Shown here: positions 49,681-61,038 of the stretch, one piece after another | Position numbering within the stretch: the first letter of the stretch is position 1 | Layout of the letters: each line of letters begins with the position of its first letter | From: Parietaria judaica | Taxonomy: Eukaryota > Streptophyta > Magnoliopsida > Rosales > Urticaceae | NCBI GenBank assembly: GCA_954871525.1 | Contig: OX940862.1 | Span: 11,428,501 to 11,492,500 of the forward strand | Length of the DNA stretch: 64,000 nucleotides | Direction: 5' to 3' | Program-made: the position numbers and the translations under genes | The notes under the pieces: model-generated | What the model saw: only the letters and a program-made list of their open reading frames with translations | What the model was told of the DNA's origin: nothing | Databases searched by the model: none

Positions 49681-50336
49681 CAAATGGGGGACCTGAATGA
49701 ACCATATGGTGCTTGCTTTCTGTTTCCGCGGGGGTTTTTTTGGAGAAGAATATATTGGGAAGGTTTTGTAGCAACTGGGTCCTCTCGGCCTTGGAGCGTT
49801 GTAGATGAATGACGAATAAGGAAATGGGGTATATTGAGGATAGTTATATTTGGGGGGATGAAAGAAGAGAGGGAACAAAAAAAGAAGGGTCGTTAATTAG
49901 GGTTTTGTTTATTTATTTATTTTTGTAATGGTAAGTGTTCATTTTCTTCATTAAGTTGTGGGTGATGTGGTGTACATAAAAGAAACATGTAAGTTGTATT
50001 TTTGATGTCATAAATGGGATTCTATTGTTCTGAAACCTGAATGTCTAAACCATCTCACGTAGTTTTGCAACTTTAGATGACCCTCTCTGTATGTGTATAT
50101 ATATAGATACAATACCAAGAACAATATGACTAAGCCATGAATAAAACATGCCATTATTGCTGATTCAAAACAGTCTTTGAAAAACAAAAGAAAAAGATTA
50201 CTTCTTTAAAGAGATGCACAATATCATCACTCACTTTCTGTTATTACTTGGCAACAAGAACAAAATGGCTAAGCCACATATACCATTTGTTTTTCTGGTG
50301 GAGACTTCGGAAAGAAAACATCCAATGAGTGACATA
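49681..50336. other. 3' UTR region between WAV3-like and COX16 genes
   Basis: About 650 bases between two converging genes. It probably holds both 3' UTRs. No other feature is seen. Confidence 0.5.
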
Positions 50337-51050
50337 CTAAACCGACTTGCCTTCGTCCAGCCGCGGAATTTTCTTGTACTCGTAATTGTTTATGTCCACC
50401 TTCTGTTGCAGAGCCTGAATACATACAAAGATGCACAGATTGAAGAAAGCTTCCACTGTTCATAGCTTTTTGACTTTACGTCAAGCTGAGACAATCGTAT
50501 TACCTTAAGATCCTCTTCTAGAGAGATATTTTTCGGTTTATAGGCGTCTACAGGTCCAGTTCTCGATAGTGCTTTCTTCGCCTCGAGTATCTCCCATTCT
50601 TGATCATCCTTCACCTTCGAAATGTCCTTGCTGAACTATACAAAGGCTACTACTTCATTAAACAAAACAAACGCAATAATCTAACCCGAAAAGATAGAGT
50701 ATTGCTGATAAACAAGACAACGGTGAGAGCATAAAATTCGGTTCTTCGATTTGATTTTCCCTTCGATTTTTAGTTGCACAAGTAGGGATAAATTACTGGC
50801 GTCGTATGTACTACCGTTCCGCCATCTTTACAATAGCGTGAATATACGTTCAAATCGTGTTGAATCTAGCCATTTACGGAACCTACGTGACAGAAGCAAC
50901 ACTAATGTAAAGCACTACTGACCTCCCTTGCAGGAGCTGAGCAAGTCCGAGAGCCCCGAACACAGTTAGTGATATCATTGGCGCCCCGTATCTGAAAAAC
51001 GGGTTCTTTCTTCCCCATCGTTTGAAAGCTGACTGCGGAGCGTGAGCCAT
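50337..51050 (-). CDS. COX16: Cytochrome c oxidase assembly protein COX16
   Basis: Small inner-membrane factor for assembly of respiratory complex IV. Three exons on the minus strand, 51050-50923, 50630-50504 and 50414-50337, give 110 residues, close to the usual size of about 106. The order is a basic N-terminus ([17 protein letters not shown]), one membrane segment (about 23-42, [17 protein letters not shown]), then a charged intermembrane-space tail ([15 protein letters not shown] ... PRLDEGK). The first intron splits a Ser codon (AG/C). I start at the ATG of [12 protein letters not shown]; the same frame is open further upstream to about 51110 but begins with TTG there, so it is probably leader. 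Confidence 0.9.
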
Positions 51051-52166
51051 CGGTTTAGAAAACCTTGAGGCAGTCGTAGCACTTCCCGGTTTTGTCTGAG
51101 AGCCGATCAATTGTCACCGGCTCAATCACCAGTGTCTTCTCCAATTTTCAAGCATTCACGAGATGAAAAAAAAAAACCCCTGAAATATTACATCGACATC
51201 ACAGCAATGTCAGGCAAACATCTTAAATTTGGAACCAAAAATTAATTTATATACTTTTTTTTAAGGAAAAATTTATATACTTGATAAAGTTAATGAAATA
51301 GAAAATATAGTTAGAGAGGCATTATATCAAACACGTTGAGCACGAATATACTTGATAAAGTTAATGAAATAGAAAATATAGTTAGAAAGGCAGTACTATG
51401 AATCCAGATAGTAATAAATCGTAGAGAATCATGTTATACACACACATTATTCAACCTAGATAGAATACAGACGAAGCTGGGTACACAAATCGGAGACGAA
51501 GAAGAAGAAGAAGAAGACTGCGTTGACTTTTTTTAAGCAAAACACCCAGAAAACGTACGGAAAGTTCGGTATTTCTCGGTTGCAGAGAGAAGCGACTCAA
51601 AAGAAACGAAGAAGGAGAACCGATTTTAATTTATTAAATACTGAAAGTTCGGTATTTCTCGGTAATCATTTTAATTTATTTTATAAATTCTCTCTAGCAT
51701 TATCACTATATTGTGTAAATACATAATTAGGCTTCTCTTCACTATAATATAATATGTACATATTAAATACTTAGATTTATTTAATATATATTATTTAAAG
51801 CGGTTTCGGTTTCAATTTGTTTGTTTTGTTTAGAAAATAAAAACTGGAGCCGGAATACTTGTTCTGAAAGAAAAAAAATCCCGAACTAGAATTCGGTTCG
51901 ACTTTTTTATTTTACAAAAAAAAAATGGCTTTAAAGTTTTAGTTTCGGAAAATCCGTGAACCGGATTCCGATTATTTTTATATTTTTGTTTAAAATAGAG
52001 TCCGGATCCAACTACGAGATACTATTTATTCCGAAACCGGAATTTCAGTTCCAATTAAATTTTTATTTATTTATATTTATATTTATTATATGAGTACCTT
52101 ATCTGGTTACAGAAGAAGAGTGTGCGAGTTCAGTCAGTGAGAGAGAGTAATCATCGATCCTCGTCA
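51051..52166. other. Divergent intergenic region between COX16 and the VDE-related gene
   Basis: About 1.1 kb shared upstream region. It contains a 47-bp direct repeat (51275-51321 and 51346-51392), two copies of AGTTCGGTATTTCTCGGT (about 51564 and 51646), and CCGG-rich words from 51800 to 52060 that may be an old MITE. Confidence 0.5.
51275..51392. repeat. 47-bp direct repeat with 71-bp period
   Basis: atatacttgataaagttaat and the next 27 bases occur at 51275 and again at 51346 with one mismatch. It looks like a local tandem duplication. Confidence 0.9.
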
Positions 52167-53766
52167 ATGTCTCTCAAAGCATCATCTCCGCCACTCTTCC
52201 ACCAACCGACCCGGACCCGGACCCGGACCCGGACCCGACTTCACCGCCCCTCCGCCCTCTCTCTCGGAGCTCCACGACTCACTTCATCGTCTCCCATTCA
52301 CCAAACTACATGCACATCATCAGTTCGTTACAAGGCTATGGCGGCTCTGGACTCGAACTCCACCGTCGTCACGGCGACGGAGCCGGTGAGAATAGTGGCC
52401 CTCGTCGGCCATGGAAGCCTCAGCCCTCTCAAGTCAGCTCCTTGGGAAGAGGTCATGCTTCACACTGTAAGCAAACTCTTCGAATGAGATTGCTGTGTTT
52501 TGAAAGTCTGTTCCTATATTCTTGAATCTGGATTCTCGTGATCAGGCGAAGAGATTGAAATGGGTGGACGAAGCGTACGACATGATCGTCTTCGACGATG
52601 AAGAGGAAGCGGATCTCGACGCAGAGCTAGGCCGTGCGGATATTTTGGTGGTTGTTGGAGTGAAGAACCAAAACTCGGTGAAAAGGATCGAGCTCAACAA
52701 TGGCAGTGTTCGAAACATCATCTGCTTCGATTCGTCTTCGAATTTGAAGAACAAATTGGGAGGATCGTTTGTTGAGAGTGATAAAGGAACAGAGGAAGTG
52801 CTCAAGACTGTGTCGGAGGCTTGGGATCGGCGAAACTCCGATGATATACGGTTCTGCATACTGGTTATAATCAACGCTTACATCAGACCGGTTCCGATTC
52901 TGAAGAATCTGAGATCGAAAGGATTCTCGACTCTGAGCTGTATGGTGAACAATTGCGGCTCTCAGATACTTGATTGTCTCTTGGATCCGAATTGCAGGAA
53001 AGCTCTGCAGTGTTTGAATAAATGCAGCCCGGTCGATCAAGTCTGTAATTATCGTTGCATCGCCTCGTACGAGAGCCCGAAACTCGAAGCCTTCTCTCTC
53101 TGCGTCTTGCAGAAGAACAACTGCCTCGAGCTCGATGCTGAAATCCCCGAAAAGCCCATTGTCCCCCCTATGGTGAGCTTTCGCGGCGGAGAATTATCGC
53201 ACGAAATCGCAGAGGACATTTTTGTCGGGTGGCTGGGCGGGCTGGAGTGGAGCTGGCGGGTTGTGGCGGGGCAGAACCCGGCTTACGATCAATTCCCGTG
53301 CCAGTACCAGCTCTTTTACCGGGGGAGGGCGAAAGGGTCGTTCTGGTACGAGCCGGTTTTTCAGGTGAAGACGCTCGGCGGGGACGTCGTTTGGCGGCGG
53401 AGGAAGTACCGGATGCGGAGAGGGAAAGTCCCGGGAACGTTCTTCTTTAGTGTGTTGGACAGTGGGGTCGTTTCAAAGGAGTTTTGGACGGTTGTGGATG
53501 TGGCCGACGATCTGAACTGGGGACTGTTTCACTATAGTGGGGCTGCTAAAGTTGCAGGGCAGTCGTACACGGGTGCCGTGCTCGTGAGTTCAGACGGGAA
53601 TTTCCCGAGCGGCGAGGTGGAGAGGCGGAGAGTGGTTTCGGCTTTGGAGAGGTGTGAGATTAAGGAGTGGGAGCTGTACTCGGTTGATAATTGTTCGTGT
53701 GTGGATCCTCCGTTGGGAATTCCTGAGGGTTCGAGTTTGCATTTGGTCATTGATATTAAAAAATGA
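52167..53766 (+). CDS. VDR: Violaxanthin de-epoxidase-related protein, chloroplastic
   Basis: A plastid protein related to violaxanthin de-epoxidase; its own reaction is not settled. Two exons, 52167-52466 and 52546-53766, GT-AG, give 506 residues. The first 55 or so residues are Ser/Arg-rich and acid-poor like a chloroplast transit peptide, and include five Thr-Arg pairs (residues 15-24) encoded by a hexanucleotide repeat. After a middle domain (VRIVALVGHGSLSPL to VPILKNLRSKG), a cysteine-rich VDE-type block follows (CMVNNC, CLLDPNCRKALQCLNKC, VCNYRC, CVLQKNNC), then the lipocalin-like domain with many Trp and Tyr (GLEWSWRVVAG, YDQFPCQYQLFYRG, GSFWYEPVFQVK). The start is the first ATG in frame. 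It converges with the YCED homologue, 207 bases apart. Confidence 0.92.
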
Positions 53767-53818
53767 GATTAAACATGGTAAGATTTTTTGAATTTTCTTT
53801 CCAAAAATATACACTAAC

Positions 53819-53872
53819 GATGTATTAATACGTATGCACATCATTGATGTATTAATACGTATGCACATGATT
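53819..53872. repeat. Two tandem 27-bp units
   Basis: gatgtattaatacgtatgca followed by seven further bases, repeated immediately with one difference. It lies between the converging VDE-related and YCED genes, probably within a 3' UTR. Confidence 0.9.
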
Positions 53873-53973
53873 GTTTATTCTCCAAAATTTTAATTACTTT
53901 ATTTGCGTTTTTGCTGCAAAATTTTGAAGGGTCATTTCGTATACGGGAATACAAATACAATCTGTAATTTTTG

Positions 53974-55012
53974 TTACATAGCCTGCATTTTCTCCTTCAA
54001 ATCTCCGAGAGGTCCCGAAGGGGCTGTTTCGGGCTCTTTTTCACTACAACGGCACACGCCCTTGTTCAAATTGGTACCACATTCGAAACAATATCCTCTG
54101 CAACTCGGACTGCAAACTGCAGTGATGTTGATCTCCAGATGCACCAAGTCTCTTACGTGTTTCGAGATATCGATCTCTTTCTCGCCCGACGGAAAATAGA
54201 GCCGATCCTCAAAATCTATGGAGGCATCATCTTCGTCATCTTTATATGACTTGTTCTTGTCCTCCCCGAAGATTACTCCCATGTCGATAACATCGGGCTC
54301 TTCAACGGGTTCGTCCGTTAATAGCAAGGAGAAATCTGAGAAGATGCTTTCCAGAGCTGGATCTCCACATCTTATATAGTCATGATCAATACAAATTCAA
54401 TTAATTAAAACGGGAAACATTAGAGTATAGATCGATCAAACATGAAAAATCATAACAAGAAGCGTACCTAGTGCAACTAAGAGCGATAACAGTCTTTACG
54501 ATCCCGTCAAGTCTCAGCCTTTTCTTCTTCTTTGTTACGTCAATGGAAACCTGAACAGGCATTCCAAAGGGATAATCTTTAACGGCTTTGGTGACCCGTA
54601 TTCCCATTTCAGAAGCTCTGGATTTGGACGCATCGGTCGAAAGCTTGCCCAAACCGAGCCTCTCCAATGTCGTGCAGTACTCAACGTGTGTCGTCGCTGA
54701 GCTTCGCTTGTAAATAATCGCCCCTTCCCAGGGCGAGTCTGTGCATTCATCCTCTACCTTCTCGTCTTCTTCAAACTCCAGAGATACGTCGCTTTGATCG
54801 TTCAACGGATACGTAGGTTCAATACAGTTTATTGCAGTTTGCATGAAAACGCTACATGCTTTCTTTCTAAAGATTGTATGGCCATTCTCCGAAATGCACA
54901 ATCGATTGTATGGAGTGATAGCAACAGTTCTCTTGAGCTTTGGATGAAAAGCCTTACAATGGCTGAAACAAGACGACGAAGTCAAAGACGGTGAAGAGAA
55001 CGCGAAGGCCAT
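53974..55012 (-). CDS. Large ribosomal RNA subunit accumulation protein YCED homologue, chloroplastic
   Basis: DUF177/YceD family; the plastid members are needed for accumulation of 23S rRNA. Two exons, 55012-54468 and 54370-53974, join through a split Arg codon (AG/A), giving 313 residues. The N-terminus is a Ser/Phe-rich transit peptide (MAFAFSSPSLTSSSCFSHCK). The DUF177 domain begins near 105 and ends with the zinc-binding-like cysteines CSPSCRGYCFECG and a CRC motif, followed by a Gly/Pro-Leu-Lys-Glu tail. An acidic insert (DKNKSYKDDEDD) lies between the halves. The start is the only suitable ATG. The upstream side carries a long GA microsatellite. Confidence 0.9.
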
Positions 55013-55314
55013 TTCAATCTTTCTTTCTAGCTAGAAGGGTATCTCCGTAACAAAAAGTTGACAGGCTTTTCGAAAACCATCAAACAAACAGGTAAAACCG
55101 AGCTCAAAGACGTCGGACAACACTCAAAGAAGCGGGTCAGACTAAACTCTGCGAGTTAGACAATAGGGTGGCCTCTGCAGTACAAAGATAAGAAAAAGTT
55201 TAAAACATTTATTTAAAACACATCAACATGTTTCAGTTAGACAAATTCACAAACAGGTCCTGTGCATAGCCATGTAACATGAGGATGAGATAAGAAGAGA
55301 CTGACAGTGACTTC

Positions 55315-55416
<102 letters not shown>

Positions 55417-56680
55417 CAAGAAATAAATCCGAAATTAGTAAATTACATTATCACATTCACAGGAAAGGAAGTCGATTAGTGTTACCTTACTCACAGTTCA
55501 TCAAGTGTCCAAGTCCAGAGAGAGAGAGAGAGAGAGAACGGTTAGTTCGGTTGGATAATGGCGGTTAATTCGGGTGGAGCAGGAAACCAAGAACCCACAT
55601 CCACAACCCGAAAGGAAGGATAAAAACCAACGTCTCTAATTCTTCTCCAAAATCTATTACATTATTTTCTATTTTGTATCACCTTACTCTTTCAAATGTT
55701 TTCCCCCCCTTAAATCTGTATCTTTGTAGCTGTACTAGTTTATTCTTGAATATTTTTTTAATCAATTTCTCCCTCCAATCTAGCATATTTTTATTAATGA
55801 GTTTAAGCTAAATAGCCAATTTAATAATTTAAAATTAATAAAATAGTCAATTTTTAATTAATATTTATAAAATAACAAATTAACTATGTTAATCATTATA
55901 AAAATAGTCATATTAATCATTATAACCATATTAACTATTGACAAAATAATTAATATTTAGCTATTTTGCAAATAAAACCCCTACATTTACTAAAATGTAA
56001 TGTAAACATACAAATGTGGGTTTTCATTATCATTTCTCTTCTATTTATTGTAGTATATTTTTTTGGTTAAATTTTAAGGTAAACTTACAAAATTTTCAAT
56101 AACATGGTCGAAATGAAGAGTTTATGATAAAAAGACCGAAATTCCATCAAAGGTGTAATTTAATTTGTTTTTAACTATAAGGCAGAAGTGACATCATATT
56201 ACACGATAAATGTAAATTGGTTATTTCTCATACATTTTCTCGTGTTTTTTTTTTTTTTAGATTGATTTTTACTTGTTCAACTAGGCCTAACAAGTTGCCA
56301 TACGGTGGGGTGATACACTCATTTATTCATTAATATCAAGTCAAATATGACTAGGTACGTCCTTCCTCATAATCACATAAACACAAGTTGGTTAGAAGTT
56401 GCAATACAATATATATATATAATAAATTAATAAATAAGAAAAAACAATTCAAGCAAGTATAATCACAACTAGTGTATAATATACGAGAGTTTAAGTGCAA
56501 TACATCAAAAAGAAAAAAGAAAAAAACTATAAACAAGTTAATAATACACGATATGCATGAACAATAACTTCATGCAAGTGTTTCTCTTAGGTCCTACTCT
56601 ATTAATTACTTCTAATTATTCAAGCTGCTAGTTGGTAAAACGCAATAAATATTGGATAAGCCTACGTAGTTTTAATATAT

Positions 56681-56695
56681 TATATATTGAGTTGA
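56681..56695 (+). promoter_or_regulatory. Core-promoter motif of BAHD gene 1
   Basis: TATATATTGAGTTGA, with a TATA-like start, 54 bases before the ATG. The same 15 bases occur at 63565-63579 before the second BAHD copy. Confidence 0.5.
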
Positions 56696-56734
56696 GTTGA
56701 TCAAGCAAAGCGATAACAGATCATTCTTACTACA

Positions 56735-58619
56735 ATGGAGATTCACGTTGTTTCAAGAGAGACGATCAGACCATCTTCGCCGACAGTTTTGAATGAAGCA
56801 CCATACAAACTCTGCCTCTTCGACGACCTCACTCCTTTCACCTACATGTCCATTGTCCTCTTCTACCCCAACTTCTCCACCTCCCATACCCTAGCTCATC
56901 TCAAGAGCTCTCTCTCGGAAACCCTAAACTTGTACTACCCTTTCTCCGGCAGGATTAGAAACAATGTATTCGTCGAGGATTTCAACTCCGGCGTGATGTT
57001 CTCGGAGGCCCAAGTCAACCTTCGCATGTCCGAGTATTTCGAGCTCAAAGACGTGGAATTGCTCAATCGGCTGGTCCCGTTTGAGCCGCTGCGCAAGGAA
57101 GCTGGCTCGGCGGACCTTCCGTTGCTTGCCTTCCAAGCCAATGTGTTCACCTGCGGCGCGATGGTGTTGGGAACTTCCTTTTGCCACAAGGTAGAGTTGG
57201 AACTTTCTTACCTTAATTCTATAAGGTAATAATTATGAATGAAAATAATTTGGTCTAAAAACGCTAATAATCACATCTTGATTTTTGGGTTTCGGAAAAT
57301 AAAACGGCTGCATTTGATTTAAATTCCTAAATAGTGCAAATTCAAGATCTAAAAAATCTGATTTGAAAACAAAAAACAGAATATATACCCGGGGATCAAA
57401 ACTAATTAAAAAAAAAAAAGAAGAAAAACAGATCGTTATTAGTTTCAAAACTATCCTCTAAAGTAAATGCATCAATTTTTCATTTAGAAAAAAACTTTTA
57501 AAAAGAAGAGAAAAAAAACCGAAGTAAATAAAGGAAATATAAATTAAAAAAAAGGTTTCAAAAGGTTCCGGGTTTCTTTTCTTTTGAACAAATCTGTTAC
57601 GTTGAAAATTAATTCGTTATGACAAATCTGTTTTTCCCGAATAAAAAATCTTTCCCCGAGGAAATTAATTCGTTTTTTTACTATAAAATTACTATGTATA
57701 GGTAGCCGATGGAGCGACGATGAGCAACTTCCTCAGCTCGTGGGCCGCTTTCTCCCGCGGAGATCCCGCTGGCGTCAAGACCCCGAGCCTTTCCACTGCG
57801 GCGGTGTTGTTCCCGCCGGTGGAGGGTTTCACGGAGGAAGACCAGTCCAAGATTGATCAAGTGTGGTTCATGACGGAAGCCAACTACGTCACCAGGACGT
57901 TCGTCTTCGACGCCAAATCTATCGCAGCTCTCATCGAGAAGGCAAAGCGTGAGGGTGTTCCCGCAGCGCCTACGCGGAACGAGGCCGTATCATGCTACCT
58001 TTGGGAACGTATCACAGAAGCTTCACGCACTGTGTCGGGCGACCACGGGAGGATGTCCGGCTCCATTCAGGCCGTGAACTTGCGGCCAAGAATGACGGGC
58101 CTCCGTCCAGATTTCTGCCCGGAACTGGCCAATGCGACGGGGAACCTGGTGTGGATTGCGTTAGCGCTTAGCTTCGACCTCTGCGATGAGAACGCCAGCG
58201 CGGAGGTTGTGGAGTTCGCTGGTTGTGCAAGGCAGCTGAGGCAAGCCATGGAGGTTTTCGACAACGAGTTTCTAAGACCGGTAATGGAGAGCGAAGACGG
58301 GTCGTCGGAGGTGATGAGTCAGCTTCGAGATATGTTGGCAATGGAGCCGGAGCCGAAGCCTGACACGCTGATGTTCACCAACTGGAAGAACTTTTTCAAC
58401 AACGTTGACTTCGGGTGGGGGAAGCCCTTCTGGATCGGAGCTACCGGAAAAACTGGTCCCGTGTTGCGGGATTACATCACGATGATTGAGAGCACTCGAT
58501 TTCCGAAGGGAATTGAAGCCTTTGTCTCCATCGAAGACGTAAAAATGGCTATTTTAGAGAGAGATGAAAAGTTTCTGGAATTCGCTTCTCTCAACCCGGA
58601 TTTCTCTACTCCCATTTAA
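56735..58619 (+). CDS. BAHD acyltransferase (vinorine-synthase-like)
   Basis: BAHD enzymes move an acyl group from acyl-CoA to alcohols or amines of specialised metabolites in the cytosol. Two exons, 56735-57190 and 57702-58619, give 457 residues. The catalytic HxxxD motif is complete but split by the intron: His151 ends exon 1 (FCHK) and Asp155 is in exon 2 (VADG). The structural DFGWG motif is at about 388 (NVDFGWGKPFW). Early family blocks (LCLFDDLTP, LNLYYPFSGRIRNN) are present. The N-terminal form MEIHVVSRETIRPSSPT resembles the vinorine-synthase or stemmadenine-acetyltransferase type group. Substrate unknown. A partial second copy lies 5 kb downstream. Confidence 0.92.
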
Positions 58620-58786
58620 ACATTTTTGTCGTATGTGGCGGAACTAAGATACGAGTCCGGAAAGGGTTAAGTAACAGTGTACGGGTGCAATGTAACAAAA
58701 AAAAAAAAAAAAACAGACATGAGGAAAAACAAGAATAAGTTATATCTATTTATATTTTATAATATTCATAATTACATTGTCACAGT

Positions 58787-59339
58787 CAGCGACGGAGCCA
58801 GCCTTTCAAGCACCGAGTGATTTAAAAAAAAAAAAAAAAACTTACCAAAAGTTTGAGGTCCTGCTCTGTCAAAAAACTACAATTTGTGTAAATATTTTAT
58901 CAATATAGATTATAATTTTTAAAAACATATTAAATCGTATTGCTATAATGAGTATATTATTTATAAATTATACTTGTATACAGAATATACATGGCCTCCA
59001 ATTAAAGATAAAGCTTCCATATATACGTGCTTAATAACTATCCATTTACAATCTCAGAAAGCTAATCGTCATCTATTTATTCGTATAATTCGTATAAGTT
59101 AGTTATGAAATGGGGAGGAACCACAGAAAAACGTGGGGATGGAGGAAACTAGAGAACTAAAATATGAATTTATTCATTTTTTATCATCAAGTTAGTTACC
59201 AGATTACTAAAAAATAAGATGATTTAAAAAAAATAGAATTAAAAAATAGAATTACGTATATTGATTATTTTTTTCTTTGAGATCGATCTATTGAGGGAGG
59301 ACAGGGGCCCATTGTGGGTCCCCCCTCCCTCCGTCACTT
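58787..59339. mobile_element. hAT-type element A (same family as 22697-23821)
   Basis: 553 bp, starting CAGCGACGGAGCC and ending with the complement of AAGTGACGGAGG. An 8-bp target duplication, gtcacagt, lies at 58779-58786 and 59340-59347; this duplicated word spans the border of element B, so A inserted later into that border. The terminal GGGGCCCATTGTGGGTCCCC block matches the element at 23.8 kb. Confidence 0.85.
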
Positions 59340-59450
59340 GTCACAGTGGTTGATCCAAGAATTCTCGATAGGGGGTCGAAAAAATTTCACTTACACATAA
59401 ATTCATAATTATTGGGCATTATATTTTTTCTGTTATTTTCACAGTTTTCT

Positions 59451-59455
<5 letters not shown>

Positions 59456-59503
<48 letters not shown>
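59456..59503. repeat. (AT)n microsatellite
   Basis: About 24 AT units inside hAT element B. Confidence 0.95.
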
Positions 59504-59510
<7 letters not shown>

Positions 59511-59803
59511 CATTTTTCATTTTATTTACTTTTTCTTTAAGAATTTGCGAATTAAACTACCCATAAATATTATTTTAGAAATTTATCGAGGGCTTCATGG
59601 ATTTTTTAATTTAACATTTCTTATAATTATAAGCATTATACTAAAAATATTTTATGGTGAATAAAAAAATTATTAATATACTTTTTATGGATATACTAAA
59701 GATCTTAATGCTTTAAAGTTTAAAGTATACAATTACATGCTCAAAATATGTGATTTATTTAAAAGATTAACGGGCAAAAATTTGACGTGGCATGTGTTTG
59801 TAA

Positions 59804-60956
59804 GGGTAATTAGCGGCATAAATAGCCAAAGTTTTCACTTTCCCGTAGGCATGATGCCAATCCCAAAAAACGACGGCAAAAATATCCAAAGTGCACTAAT
59901 CATGGTAATTACGAATTTTCATCTAATTAAGTGGATGTTTGTTAGTCAACTCATGACGAGGCAGCGTTGACCGCCACACAGACAATTACGTGGCACGCCA
60001 CGTCATTTATTATTATTATTATTAATATTATTATTTTATTTTATTTTTTCAATTTTTTTGTGGGGCCACTTTTCTCATTCATCTCCCACGATGACACATG
60101 TCTCTTCTCTATCTCTCTCCCAAATACTGCAAAGTCATATATAAATACCTAAAAATTTTATAAGGTTGGAACTCATAACTTATACCTTTAAAACAAGGCA
60201 CCAAACCACTACAAGTTTATTTTATGTTATACTGTGATACAAATAACAATTTAAACAACCAATATGTCTCTTATAAAAAACAAATCCTTCTATTAATAAG
60301 CATTATGAGACTAGATAATGACGGGTTGAATTTTTAGGGTCGGGCTCAAATTGACTTTTTTGGGACGGTTTCGAGTTAAATTTATTTGGATGAGGCCTCG
60401 GTTAAGTTTTTTTATGTCCAATAATGCTTATTAATAGATATATTCGCTAATTTTTTTTTTAAATTTTATCTTAGTGTAATATGAAATAAACTTGGTGTGG
60501 TAGTTTGATGCCTTGTTTTGGAGGGATATGTCATGGGTTCCGATATTGCATATGGAAAATTTTTGGGTTTTTATATTGATGACATGTCAGTTTGGAGAGG
60601 GGAAGGATAGAAGTAGGGACAAGACAAAAAAATGATTTTTTTATTAATAATAAATGACGTGGCATGCCGCGTAGTTGTCCATGTGGCAGTCAACTCTCCC
60701 ACGTCATCAATACAAAAAATTGAAAAAATAGAATAGAATAAAATAATAATAAATTATGTGGCGTGCCACGTAATTGTCTGCGTGGCGGTCAACGCTGCCT
60801 CGTCATGAGTTGACTAACAAACATCCACTTAATTAGTTGGAAATTCGTAATTACCATGATTAGTGTACTTTGGATATTTTTTGCCGTTGTTTTTTGGGAT
60901 TGGCATCATGCCTACGGGAAAGTGAAAACTTTGGCTATTTATGCCGCTAATTACCC
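59804..60956. mobile_element. MULE-type foldback element with 9-bp target duplication
   Basis: 1,153 bp. The ends are GGGTAATTAGCGGCATAAAT and its exact complement, and the inverted arms extend over 200 bases (shared words GGCATGATGCCAATCC, GACGAGGCAGCGTTGACCGC, ACGTGGCACGCCAC). More inner words such as AAGGCACCAAACC are also inverted. A perfect 9-bp target duplication, tgtttgtaa (59795-59803 and 60957-60965), is the Mutator signature. It has no coding capacity and sits inside hAT element B. Confidence 0.92.
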
Positions 60957-61038
60957 TGTTTGTAATAAACTTTAAAAGTAAAGGGTACCATAGTACGGCC
61001 ACCTTACGGTTGGCCGTGGATCCGCCACTGCATTGTCA

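Larger units (their letters stand above)
58783..61030. mobile_element. hAT-type element B (CAGTGG family), split by two later insertions
   Basis: Ends are CAGTGGTTGATCCAAG (from 59344) and the complement of CAGTGGCGGATCCACG (to 61030). An 8-bp target duplication, cattgtca, is intact at 61031-61038 on the right and at 58775-58782 on the left, where only the first four bases of the element (58783-58786) precede a later hAT insertion. Removing the two insertions leaves about 525 bp, a non-autonomous element. Confidence 0.8.

Noticed and set aside
51051..51110. Twenty-residue upstream extension of COX16
   Set aside because: The extended frame starts with TTG and has no ATG before an upstream stop; the conserved protein begins at MAHAPQSAF.
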